Source: an uncultured Granulosicoccaceae bacterium (GTDB lineage Bacteria; Pseudomonadota; Gammaproteobacteria; Granulosicoccales; Granulosicoccaceae). Taken from it: a DNA stretch of 47,819 nt. A program made the translations under genes and the position numbers. The notes under the pieces were generated by a model. That model did no database searches, had not been told where the DNA came from, and worked only from the letters and a program-made list of their open reading frames with translations. Below, piece after piece: positions 1 to 8,300 of the stretch. The stretch covers positions 1 to 47,819 of the forward strand of contig CALLBO010000008.1 in assembly GCA_937998875.1 (NCBI GenBank), in the 5' to 3' direction. Each line of letters starts with the position of its first letter. The stretch's first letter is position 1.

Positions 1-69
1 TTCACCCTCAATGGGCAATTGCAACTGACCGCTCGTGTCTGCTTTAACAACTCGACGTTTTATCCCCAT
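1..69 (-). CDS. 5' end of an unidentified gene running off the left edge
   Basis: Reading leftward from an ATG at 69-67 there is an open frame of 23 codons to the window edge, beginning MGIKRRVVKADTSGQLQL. An AAAGAG purine stretch just upstream could serve as ribosome binding site. The fragment is too short to assign to a family. It lies downstream of a structured leader at about 122-222 on the same strand, which supports a real transcript. It could also be a chance frame. Confidence 0.4.
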   Translation of the reverse strand, partial: MGIKRRVVKADTSGQLQLPIEGE

Positions 70-121
70 CTGAATTGCTCTTTATTGCCTCAAGCAATAA
101 TCGCAAAAATTCAGACCTTTG

Positions 122-222
122 GCGACACCCTCTTTGGGAGGTTCCGAGTCTAAGCTCGGGGGAGGGTTTTGTCGCACGGTGAGATTCGCTTTAGCTTTAG
201 CGACACCTCTAGTAGGGTGATA
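122..222 (-). ncRNA. structured leader or small RNA between the partial gene and the 390-749 gene
   Basis: Positions 122-132 (GCGACACCCTC) pair with GAGGG and TGTCGC ending at 175, leaving a three-T bulge. An inner hairpin pairs CCGAG with CTCGG. A second hairpin, written on the plus strand, pairs TCGCT and AGCGA around 187-204, and the word GCGACACC recurs at about 199. On the minus strand this would be the 5' leader of the partial gene at 1-69. The fold does not match a riboswitch I recognise, and the strand is inferred only from the neighbour. Confidence 0.3.
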
Positions 223-389
223 AGCCCACAGATCCGCCAAAATAACAACACAACAGATACGTAATTACCCGATCAATCTGGTGGTTTAACTCGCTGTAGG
301 TTTTATTGAGCATCGTGGATGCGCATCACCTACGAAAAATTCATTCGAGTCTTTGTCCTTTTACGATACTTGCGTGTTGCGAAGTACGG

Positions 390-749
390 CTACTGCTTTT
401 TCTCAAGCTGTTCAATAATTGCCTCAGCCTTCTCCGGTGATAATTTTTCAAACGCTTTCAGCCCGCCAATAATCAGCAATTTATTTACGTCATCAAACTT
501 GGCGGTCACGTCACCCTGATCGCCGGATATGACCAGTGCACCGTCTTTGACAGTGGCCGGGAATCTCACTTTTTCGAATTCACGCTTTACGTTTTCGCGG
601 ATAAACTCTGCACTGAATGCATCACCGTCTTTGGAGATCTTCAGAACCTCTTTTGCCCCAGATGCCCAGGGGCCGAGAAATTCGTCAGCAGCATGCGCAT
701 TGCCGAGTGTCAGTAGAGAGAGTGCCAGCGAAGCAATCAGGGCTTTCAT
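390..749 (-). CDS. small secreted protein, unknown function
   Basis: Encodes 119 residues with a clear Sec signal peptide: positive start, leucine-rich core, AHA cleavage site after residue 20. The mature part is about 99 residues, rich in Lys, Glu and alternating hydrophobics, consistent with a small beta-strand-rich periplasmic protein. It ends in a charged helix (SPEKAEAIIEQLEKKQ). I do not recognise a named family. It stands alone, with 363 bp of upstream DNA before the next gene. Periplasmic location is a confident inference; the role is unknown. Confidence 0.75.
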   Translation of the reverse strand: MKALIASLALSLLTLGNAHAADEFLGPWASGAKEVLKISKDGDAFSAEFIRENVKREFEKVRFPATVKDGALVISGDQGDVTAKFDDVNKLLIIGGLKAFEKLSPEKAEAIIEQLEKKQ

Positions 750-1059
750 AGTTTGTTCCCGAAAAAGTTATATGTTTAAACTCGTGCTGTGAAGTTTGCG
801 CCGAGTGAGCCAGTGTAACGATTATCGTGGCTGGATTATTTCAACCTAAAGCTTAGCGGGCGAGCCACATCTGTCTGTTACTGGACGACAATAAAATTAC
901 CACAGATCGTCGAATGCATCGACCTGCCTGAGCACGTGAGTACGCGGTTAACAATGTCAGCTGAACCTCTGGTAATTTTCAGCTGTTCCCGGCCGCGCTA
1001 CGCGCCTCATGGTTCAACAGCCATTCGCGCGGTAATCAAGTAGACTAAAAGTGTGAGGT

Positions 1060-1081
1060 GAAGCACGTTTTATACGTGTTC
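1060..1081. repeat. inverted repeat upstream of the TPR gene; otherwise empty 750-1113 gap
   Basis: GAA-G-CACGT (1060-1068) and ACGTGTTC (1074-1081) form an 8-bp stem with one bulged G and a 5-nt loop, 32 nt upstream of the start of the next gene. It could be an operator or leader hairpin. In the rest of 750-1113 I see no open frame with coding character and no convincing terminator. Confidence 0.25.
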
Positions 1082-1113
1082 ACTATTTTAGATATTCTTG
1101 CCGGTCCATTTCC

Positions 1114-2409
1114 ATGTCTAGTGACGCTGATAACCTTCTAAAACAATCGCGTGAGAGTTCATTGCGATCACGGCGTGATTCAATGTCTCTGGTTAATCTT
1201 GCACTTGAGGCAGATCCGCAGCATTCGCTGGCGCATGCTATCCGGGGTTTGTACTACTATGCTGAACGCCACCAGCGTAATTACCGGGAGATTAATGAAT
1301 GTGTTGCGAACAGCACAAAGTATTTGTCTGATTCAGACACCCGGGCAAGGCATTATAACCAGGCGCTGACTTCTGCCAGCATGGGTGATGCGGCTGCGAT
1401 GGTATTCCATCTTGAACAGCAACTGCTTGATGATCCGCTGGACGTCAACGCACTCAAGTTATGTCAGTCAGAGTTGTTCTGGTTGGGGGAGATGAAGTGG
1501 TCCGCTTCTTTGTCTGATTCTGTTGAGAAGCCTTGGAGTATTGACCACGAGCACTACAGTGATTTTCTTGCTATACGCGCTTTCGATTTAGAAGAAACCG
1601 GTCACTATGACGCCGCTGAAAAATATGGTCGGCAATCAGTGGAACTAAATCCCTCAGACGTCTGGGGTACACATGCAGTGACACATGTCATGTATATGCA
1701 GGGTCGCAGTCGTGATGGTGCGCGTTGGCTTGATGATTTGCACAGTGGTGGTCACTGGCAGGGACTCGGTCAGATGGTGTTGCACCTGTGGTGGCACAGG
1801 GCATTGTTTCACTTGCATCAACATGAACATGATGCAGCGTTGTCCGTCTATGATGAATATTTGCGTAACTTTGAGATAGAAATGATTGCAGCACTGCCTG
1901 ATCTTTATCTCGATTTACAAAATGCGACATCATTGCTTTTACGACTCGAGTTTCTAAACGTTGATGTGGGTGCGCGCTGGTCTGCACTGGCAGACATCTG
2001 TGCCGGGCGCATCAATGACGCCAGCAATGCTTTCAGTTGTGCACACTATGCGGCCGTGCTGGCCGCTGATCAGCGTTTTAATCAAGCGCAGAGCCTGATT
2101 GAACAAATGACACTGGCGTCTGCATCCGGTAGTAGTATTGCTTCATCATTTGTTAATGCTGCAATACCTGCAGCAGAGGCCGCGATTGCACACAGAAAGC
2201 GGGACTATCGCGCAGTGATTAATATCTTAATGCCGGTCCGCTATCGATTGGTGCAAATGGGTGGCAGTCATGCCCAGAGAGAGGTATTTATGTTGATGCT
2301 TGCAGATGCGCTACAACAGGAAGGTGAATCTGATCTGCTACAGAAACTATCAGCCGATTTAACCGATACCGGCTTTGATGAAATTATGGCTCGGCGGATT
2401 CTCAGCTAG
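1114..2409 (+). CDS. TPR-repeat protein of the TTC38 type
   Basis: Encodes 431 residues, almost entirely alpha-helical and built of tetratricopeptide-like pairs. An example is the stretch around residues 155-180 (YDAAEKYGRQSVELNPSD), followed by GTHAVTHVMYMQGR, which resembles the diagnostic core of the TTC38 family (WxxHAxxHVxxMxGR). There is no signal peptide, so it should be cytoplasmic. Its stop lies 2 nt before the next gene, so the two are almost certainly co-transcribed. TTC38-like proteins have no established biochemical role in bacteria. A scaffold or substrate-recruiting function with the downstream oxidoreductase-like protein is inference. Confidence 0.8.
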   Translation: MSSDADNLLKQSRESSLRSRRDSMSLVNLALEADPQHSLAHAIRGLYYYAERHQRNYREINECVANSTKYLSDSDTRARHYNQALTSASMGDAAAMVFHLEQQLLDDPLDVNALKLCQSELFWLGEMKWSASLSDSVEKPWSIDHEHYSDFLAIRAFDLEETGHYDAAEKYGRQSVELNPSDVWGTHAVTHVMYMQGRSRDGARWLDDLHSGGHWQGLGQMVLHLWWHRALFHLHQHEHDAALSVYDEYLRNFEIEMIAALPDLYLDLQNATSLLLRLEFLNVDVGARWSALADICAGRINDASNAFSCAHYAAVLAADQRFNQAQSLIEQMTLASASGSSIASSFVNAAIPAAEAAIAHRKRDYRAVINILMPVRYRLVQMGGSHAQREVFMLMLADALQQEGESDLLQKLSADLTDTGFDEIMARRILS

Positions 2410-2411
2410 TC

Positions 2412-3389
2412 ATGTCAGACATCAATGCTAAGAATGGTCTGGCACATCCTGACGATGAGCCGATTGAGTATCGCAGAAGAATACGTGAATACTATCTGGC
2501 GCTTGGTTATGAGCATCCTTACCAATGGGCACACTACCGTGATGTACCGTTCGCACCGTTAACCAAGCCGCTGTCGCAATGCAGGGTGGCGTTAATTACC
2601 ACAGCCGCTCTTTATAACCCGGAAGCAGGCGATCAGGGCCCTGGCGCAGTCTATAACGGCGCAGCCAAGTTTTATTCAGTTTATGAATTTGATGTGCGCC
2701 ATTCGCCGGATCTCAGGATATCGCACATCGCCTATGATCGTGATCACACATCTGCCGAAGACCCCAATACCTACCTGCCGATTGCACAACTGCAGTCAGC
2801 TTGTGATGACGGAATTATTGGCGAGCTTGCAGAGAAGGGATTTGGTTTACCGACTAATCGAAGTCAGCGCGCGACCTGTGAAACAGACTGCCCCGAACTG
2901 CTTACCCGTCTTGTGCAACAACAAGTTGATGCAGCAGTGCTGGTGCCCAACTGCCCGGTTTGCCATCAGTCTGTGAGTCTGGCAGCACGTCACATTGAAG
3001 CTGCTGGAATTGCATCGGTGGTGATGGCGTGTGCGAAAGACATAGTAGAGTATGTTGGCGTGCCAAGAATGTTGTTCAGTGATTTCCCGCTCGGTAATGC
3101 GGCGGGAAAACCTTTTGACGAGCTCTCGCAACGAGCGACTGTGCGTTCGGCGCTATCGTTACTGCAGTGTGCAACACAACCGCGGACTACGGTGCAGTCG
3201 CCGCAGCAATTCCGGGCAGATCATCGCTGGAAGCAGAGCTACAGCAATGCGACGCTGTTGAGTGAGGAAGAGATCCGACGCAGGCGGTCCGATTTTGATC
3301 GGCAGAAAATGGCAGCCAAAATGGCAGCCAGGGAAGTTGTCGGCCAACGGGAGTCAGCCAGCTCGCGGGAAGGTGATGACCGTGGCTGA
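2412..3389 (+). CDS. glycine/sarcosine/betaine reductase component B-like protein (Cys form)
   Basis: Encodes 325 residues. The segment from about residue 174 (VLVPNCPVCHQSVSLAARH) through VPRMLFSDFPLGNAAGKPFD follows the signature of the GrdB/GrdF/PrdB selenoprotein B family. The position of selenocysteine or redox Cys is filled by ordinary TGC codons (CxxC); there is no in-frame TGA. In clostridia the family reduces glycine, sarcosine, betaine or D-proline. Here neither GrdA nor thioredoxin partners are adjacent, so reductive deamination is not implied. The C-terminal 40 residues are charged and probably disordered. The gene is tightly coupled to the upstream TTC38-like gene. The family call is fairly good; the function is unknown. 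Confidence 0.65.
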   Translation: MSDINAKNGLAHPDDEPIEYRRRIREYYLALGYEHPYQWAHYRDVPFAPLTKPLSQCRVALITTAALYNPEAGDQGPGAVYNGAAKFYSVYEFDVRHSPDLRISHIAYDRDHTSAEDPNTYLPIAQLQSACDDGIIGELAEKGFGLPTNRSQRATCETDCPELLTRLVQQQVDAAVLVPNCPVCHQSVSLAARHIEAAGIASVVMACAKDIVEYVGVPRMLFSDFPLGNAAGKPFDELSQRATVRSALSLLQCATQPRTTVQSPQQFRADHRWKQSYSNATLLSEEEIRRRRSDFDRQKMAAKMAAREVVGQRESASSREGDDRG

Positions 3390-3431
3390 TCAGAAAGTCA
3401 CTGCTTGTCGGGTGTACACTGGTGGGTGTGT

Positions 3432-3980
3432 TTAGCGGTCGAGCGTTGCCACCAGCTGTTTGTAATCTACTTTGCACTGCTGTGCGACTGTTCTGAACGA
3501 CAAGTGGTAGTTGGTCATTTGTGACCGGTACAACTTGCACTGGGAGTCGAGCCACTCCTGATCATCGCCACCGGCACGTGCGGCGGCACAGGCCATGCGG
3601 GCGAGTGCCCGGGTTTCAAAGATACCCCGTAAGTCATCACGCGCATTGAGGCAGTGCTGGGTGTCGGTAGTTTGCGGTTCCGTGTAGTCTTGCCCGGGAA
3701 CCAGCGGGGTTTGAAGTCCGCAACTTTCTGCTCGTTGGCCAAGTGACCCTGAGATCAGGTCGTAGTGTATGGCTGCCGCCTGGCTGCAGCTCTGCCAGGA
3801 ATTCGTGTCACATTCATTGATGTTCTCTACCAGGCTGTGGTAATTCGTGTTCCAGTAAGACTGAACTCGGCCACAATTCTCAGCGATGGCACCATTGGCG
3901 AGTGTCAGCCCGAAAATGAGTGCCAGTGCATGTAGTTTTCCATGGCGCTTACTACCGCGAACAAGAGTTACCGAATGCAT
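3432..3980 (-). CDS. secreted cysteine-rich protein, unknown function
   Basis: Encodes 182 residues. A signal peptide (basic start, hydrophobic segment 17-30, cleavage at AIA after about residue 33) precedes a mature domain with about ten cysteines (for example NCGRV, NECDTNSWQSC, QHCLNA, ACAAARA, QCKVDY). These suggest several disulfides in the periplasm. No family is recognised. The 3' end lies 42 nt from the convergent reductase-like gene and no shared terminator is obvious. The start is the first ATG and gives a sensible signal peptide. Confidence 0.7.
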   Translation of the reverse strand: MHSVTLVRGSKRHGKLHALALIFGLTLANGAIAENCGRVQSYWNTNYHSLVENINECDTNSWQSCSQAAAIHYDLISGSLGQRAESCGLQTPLVPGQDYTEPQTTDTQHCLNARDDLRGIFETRALARMACAAARAGGDDQEWLDSQCKLYRSQMTNYHLSFRTVAQQCKVDYKQLVATLDR

Positions 3981-4140
3981 TGAAAATCGCCGTTATGGTT
4001 TTAGTTGCAGAAGTATCGACGTTCTGACCGAAAACATTCGTGCCAAGTATCGATTGCGTTACACTTTCGTAATTTAATGAAACTATAACACTCTGCAACC
4101 ATAAAAGTATTACATCTGATTTCGCTCCGGATTGAACATT

Positions 4141-5052
4141 CTACATCCGATCCCACGGTGGAACTGGCGTGAATTCGTCAATCAGGAAGTCAATAAAAGC
4201 CCGAACGCGCGTACTCAGATGCTTTCTATGGGGATACACGGCCAGAATGTTTGAGGTGTCGTGAGTGTGCTCGGTTAATAGCGGAACTAACTCCCCGGAA
4301 GCAAGCGAAGGTTGCGTCACAAAGGTAGCAAGTCGCGCAATTCCGATGCCAGCTTTTACCGCCTCGTGCAGAGCGGACGCGCTGTTGGTGCGAAAATTCC
4401 CGGTAATGCTGTAGGTTTTTATCTCGTCATTTTCGCGGAACTGCCAGTCGTTGAAATGATGTATGGATGAGTGTGTGAGACAGTTGTGATTCAGGAGGTC
4501 CGCGGGCACTTTTGGCTTACCGTGTTTTTTTATATATTCCGGTGAGGCGCAAATCACCCGTCTGTTCGTTGCGAGCTTTCTGCTGATTAACGATTGATCA
4601 ATTACCTCTTCACTGATCAGAATTGCCAGATCCAGTTTTTCGTTTATCAGATCAACCTGCCTCTCGGTAAGAGAAAGTTCGACACGTAAATCCGGATGCT
4701 GAGCCATGAAAGCAGGCATGATCTGGCACAGCTGGGTACGTGCAAAGGCAGAAATTGCAGAGATGTCTAATGTGCCTGTGACACTGCTTTGCAGCGCGCT
4801 TACCTGCGTTTCAGCGTCTTCAATGTCGACCAGAATGTCACGGCAACGCTCGTAGAACATGGTGCCTTCATCGGTCAGATTGAGGCGCCGGGTGGTGCGC
4901 TGAAATAAGCGGGCAGCCAGTCGATCTTCGAGCCTTGAGATCAGTTTGCTGACCGCAGAAGGAGTTAGATCCAGCTCCCGGGCGGCAGCGGAAAAGCTGC
5001 CCAGGTTTGCAACCTGGCAAAAAACCGCCATTTCGTTGTAACGATCCTGCAT
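4141..5052 (-). CDS. LysR-family transcriptional regulator
   Basis: Encodes 303 residues, the normal LysR length. The N-terminal winged helix-turn-helix spans about residues 1-65 (FCQVANLGSFSAAARELDL, then SAVSKLISRLEDRLAARLF). It is followed by a periplasmic-binding-protein-like effector domain with the typical DLRVELSLTERQVDLI strand near residue 120. It resembles the large group annotated as LysR substrate-binding regulators of efflux or aromatic metabolism; the ligand cannot be told. A palindrome with a T-N11-A LTTR box lies 18 nt upstream of its start and probably mediates autoregulation. A candidate sRNA is divergently arranged beyond it and the RND efflux genes end nearby, so either could be a target. 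Confidence 0.92.
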   Translation of the reverse strand: MQDRYNEMAVFCQVANLGSFSAAARELDLTPSAVSKLISRLEDRLAARLFQRTTRRLNLTDEGTMFYERCRDILVDIEDAETQVSALQSSVTGTLDISAISAFARTQLCQIMPAFMAQHPDLRVELSLTERQVDLINEKLDLAILISEEVIDQSLISRKLATNRRVICASPEYIKKHGKPKVPADLLNHNCLTHSSIHHFNDWQFRENDEIKTYSITGNFRTNSASALHEAVKAGIGIARLATFVTQPSLASGELVPLLTEHTHDTSNILAVYPHRKHLSTRVRAFIDFLIDEFTPVPPWDRM

Positions 5053-5069
5053 CGATTAAAACCCCTATA

Positions 5070-5086
5070 TGTGAAAAAAATTCACA
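5070..5086. promoter_or_regulatory. palindromic LysR-type operator
   Basis: TGTGAA-N5-TTCACA is a perfect 6-bp inverted repeat whose spacer is all A. It contains T5072-N11-A5084, the spacing typical of LysR-type regulator boxes. It lies between the start of the lysR gene (5052) and the -35 element of the divergent sRNA promoter (5108), a classical position for control of both. The assignment to this regulator is inferred from position. Confidence 0.5.
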
Positions 5087-5107
5087 ATGGCTGGTACGGT
5101 AACCGGA

Positions 5108-5135
5108 TTGTCAGGTTTACGCAAATGGTTAGAAT
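5108..5135 (+). promoter_or_regulatory. sigma-70-like promoter of the candidate sRNA
   Basis: TTGTCA (5108-5113) and TAGAAT (5130-5135) are separated by 16 nt, and each matches the sigma-70 consensus at five of six positions. The predicted transcription start is near 5142, just ahead of the first strong hairpin of the candidate small RNA. Confidence 0.5.
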
Positions 5136-5141
5136 AGCAAA

Positions 5142-5359
5142 CGTGCCTGAAGCGCTGTACCTCCTCCAACAGCGTTTCAGCATCGCAGACCGCAGGGTCG
5201 GGTCAAACCGGGTTTCGAGTAGTTCCTCCAGCTACTCAGCCCCCCGACCTCTGCAGCTGCTTCAAATTGCAGGATGAGCGCTCGCAGCGCTCACGTTTTA
5301 AATTCCTCCAGCTTCCTGTGGCGGGGTACAGAATTCAATCTGCCCGCCCCAGGTTTTTT
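5142..5359 (+). ncRNA. candidate small RNA with CCUCC loops, divergent from lysR
   Basis: This noncoding stretch is densely folded. Hairpin A (5147-5158 with 5169-5180) has a 12-bp stem with one G-U pair and the loop ACCTCCTCCA. Domain B closes with 11 bp (5192-5202 with 5243-5254, one bulge). It encloses a small AAAC/GTTT hairpin and a 6-bp hairpin (5217-5222/5232-5237) whose loop is TTCCTCCAG. Hairpin C (5275-5293) is an 8-bp perfect stem. A third unpaired CCTCCA lies at 5305-5310, before the terminator at 5315-5359. CCUCC is complementary to Shine-Dalgarno sequences, as in the CcsR-type RNAs of Rhodobacter; homology is not claimed. A good promoter precedes it. The strand choice rests on the promoter and the T-tract. 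Confidence 0.6.
5315..5359 (+). terminator. strong rho-independent terminator, plus strand
   Basis: CCTG and GGCGGG (5315-5325) pair with CCCGCC and CAGG (5343-5353) across one mismatch. An inner CAGA/TCTG pair extends the stem. Six T residues follow at 5354-5359. The T-run is on the plus strand only, so it ends rightward transcription, that is the candidate sRNA, and not the convergent efflux operon that stops at 5391. Confidence 0.75.
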
Positions 5360-5390
5360 AATTCCCCTCTTTTTAATATCATTTTTAGCG

Positions 5391-8300
5391 CTAGGTAGTG
5401 CCCGGCTGAAGTGCACTGGTTTGTATTGGGTCCTGCGCTGGTTTTCCTTTAAAGAGCGTATCACCCAGCACAAGCAAACAGGGAGTTAATACCAGGGTAA
5501 GAACGGTGGCGAACGCTAATCCGCCTGCGATTGCGCTCGCAAGCTGTGTCCACCACATGGTCGATGGTGATCCCACCTCGATGATTCGTCGAAACAAGTC
5601 AATATTTAATGACAGCACCATGGGCATCAGGCCGAGAATGGTGGTGAGCGCTGTAAGAAAAACCGGCCGTAGTCTTAAGATGCCGGTTTGAAGTGCTGCA
5701 AGTCTTGGTGCATAACCGTCTTTTCTAAAGCGGTTGTACGTATCGATCAGAACTATGTTGTTGTTCACCACAATGCCTGCCAGCGCGATGATACCGAGGC
5801 CGACCATCACAATACCAAAAGATTGTTTGGTGATGATTAAACCCAGCAGTACGCCAGAGGTAGAAAACACAATGGCGCTCAACACCACCAGTGCCTGGAA
5901 CAAGCTGTTGAACTGAATGATAAGAAACAGCGCCATTAAAAAGATAGCCGTTCCAAACGCAGACATTAAGAACATCATTGTTTCCGCCTGATCTTCGTTT
6001 TCACCGGTGAACTCTACCGAGATATCCGGATCCACCTTGCCGTTTGCAAGTGCATCGGTTAGCTCTTTTAATTTTTCAGTCGGATTGGCACCTTCTGCAA
6101 CGTTTGCCTGCACGGTGACAGCGCGTTGCGTATTTACCCGGTTAACAATGCCGGTTTTAGAGGCGGGTTCCAATGTGACAAAGTTCGAGATCGGTACCAT
6201 GCCGTTACTGGTGGGTACGCGTAGTTGGTCGAGCTGATCGAGTTTGCGCTCGGCCAGCGGATATCGAATGCGGATATCCAGCTCTTCGTCCGAGTCGTCA
6301 GGTCGGTAGTCTGCAACCCGGATACCATTGGTGATCATTTGCACGGCATTGCCAAGCAGCGCGACATCTGCACCGTATCGAGCTGCCTGTTCGCGATCGA
6401 CATTTAAACGCCATTCAATGCCCGGTAGTGGCAAATTGTTCTCGATATCTACAAAGCCACCGAGGTCTTTCATTAATTCTTCAATATAACTGGTAGCACC
6501 CGCCAGTTTTTCTGCGCGTAGTGAAGTGATCTCCATATTGATCGGTTTGCCGGAGGAGGGGCCTCCTTCCTGTTCTGCGAATTCGAGTATCACCCCTGGA
6601 ATATCAGCAGTGCGCTCTGCCATCTCATCAAGAATGACCCGCGCTTTTCTTCTGGTGTTCCATTCGTTCAGCTCGATCTGGATAACACCGATAACGTCGG
6701 CAGACATGCCGGGCTCACCAACGGAAGATCCCATAGACTTGGCATACACGGAGCTGAGCTCATCCATATCGTACAACCGTTCTTCAACGGATCTGACAAT
6801 TCGATCTTTCTCCTGCATTGAAAGATCTCCCCGGGCGTGTATTTGTACCAGCACGTTGTCTGGCTCGGTTTTCGGAAAGAACACGACGCCGCGACCCATA
6901 ACGCTGTACAACATATATGATCCTACCAGGGCGACAATTGCGGCCAGTAGTGTCAGTGCAGGGCGCTTAAGTAAACCGGATAACAGCTTTGCATAGCCTT
7001 TGGTGATCGGGCCGAGTTTGCGTTGCTCCTCCAGTTGCCTCGCTGGCACAGGCGTACTTGCTGTGGCCCGGCCAAAGCTGCCACCGAGAACCGGTATAAA
7101 GATGAGTGCCATAAAAAGTGATGCAGTAAGGCAGATGATTACCGTCATTGGCAGATATTTCATGAACTGACCAACCAGACCTGGCCAGAATATCACTGGA
7201 AAAAATACTGCAAGCGTAGTTGCTGTTGATGCAGTGACCGGCCAGCTCATTCTTTGCGCTGCGGCTTTATAGGCGTCGCGCCGGCTTAGTCCTTGTTTGA
7301 TATTTCTATCAGCCAGTTCGATCACGACGATGGCGCCGTCAACCAACATCCCGACTACCAAAATCAAACTGAACAGCACAACGATATTCATCGTAAAACC
7401 AACGCTGTGCAGCACCAGGATGCCAATTAGAAAAGATCCCGGTATAGCCAGGCCAACAAGCAATGCGCCGCGCAGCCCGAGAGCCGCGACAATCACTATC
7501 ATCACCAGCACCACACCGGAGAGGATGTTGTTTTGCAAGTCACTCAACATGGTGACTATTTGCTTTGATTTATCCTGCTGGAACAATACTTCAACCGACG
7601 CAGGCCAGATTTTCTGCTGCTCTGCCACCAGATCACGTATGGCCTGATTGGTTTCGATTATGTTTGCACCAATGCGTTTTGAGATTTCAAGTGCGAGGGC
7701 AGGCTGGCCGTTTACCCGCGCATAACCATTCGGATCTTTGAACGTGCGGTTGATTGTTGCGACATCTTTAAACGTTATAACCGTATCGCCTTCTACCTTG
7801 ACCGGCATTGCGAGTATGTCGCGAATGTCCTCTACAACACCTGGCACCTTCAACACCATGCGACCAGCACCGGTATCAATTGCCCCGGCGGCCACCAGCA
7901 GATTGTTATTACTGATCAAGCCGAACAGTTCAGAAAAACTGATGTTGTAAGTTTCCATCACTACCGGATCAACAAGTACTTCGAGCACTTCTTCGCGCTC
8001 CCCGCCGATATTGACTTCAAGTACGCCCGCCTGCGCTTCGATTTTCTCTTTTAAGTCCTTGGCGATCTTTAACAGGCTGCGTTCCGGGATTGGGCCAGCC
8101 AGTGCAACTGTAATTACCGGAAAAAGCGCTACGTTGATTTCATTGACCGTTGGTTCATCCGTGCCGCTCGGTAGTTTTGATTTTGCAATATCTACTTTCT
8201 CGCGAACATCGGCAAGGGCGGTGCCAGGGTCAAAACCTGCATCAAATTCAAGCAACACCGAACCATGACTTTCAGATCCGGTACTGGTGATTTTTTTTAC

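Noticed and set aside
2949..2966. CxxCH haem-binding motif in the reductase B-like protein
   Set aside because: The protein has no signal peptide, so a c-type haem is unlikely; the cysteines align with the redox centre of the GRDB family.
5071..5277. 68-codon GTG frame across the sRNA region
   Set aside because: It starts inside the palindromic operator and upstream of the sRNA promoter, has no ribosome site, and the RNA folding signal and terminator explain the region better.
5142..5359. Minus-strand reading as a CsrA/RsmA-binding RNA (GGA in loops)
   Set aside because: The loops do read GGA on the minus strand, but the T-run and the promoter elements are on the plus strand, and no minus-strand terminator follows the last hairpin.
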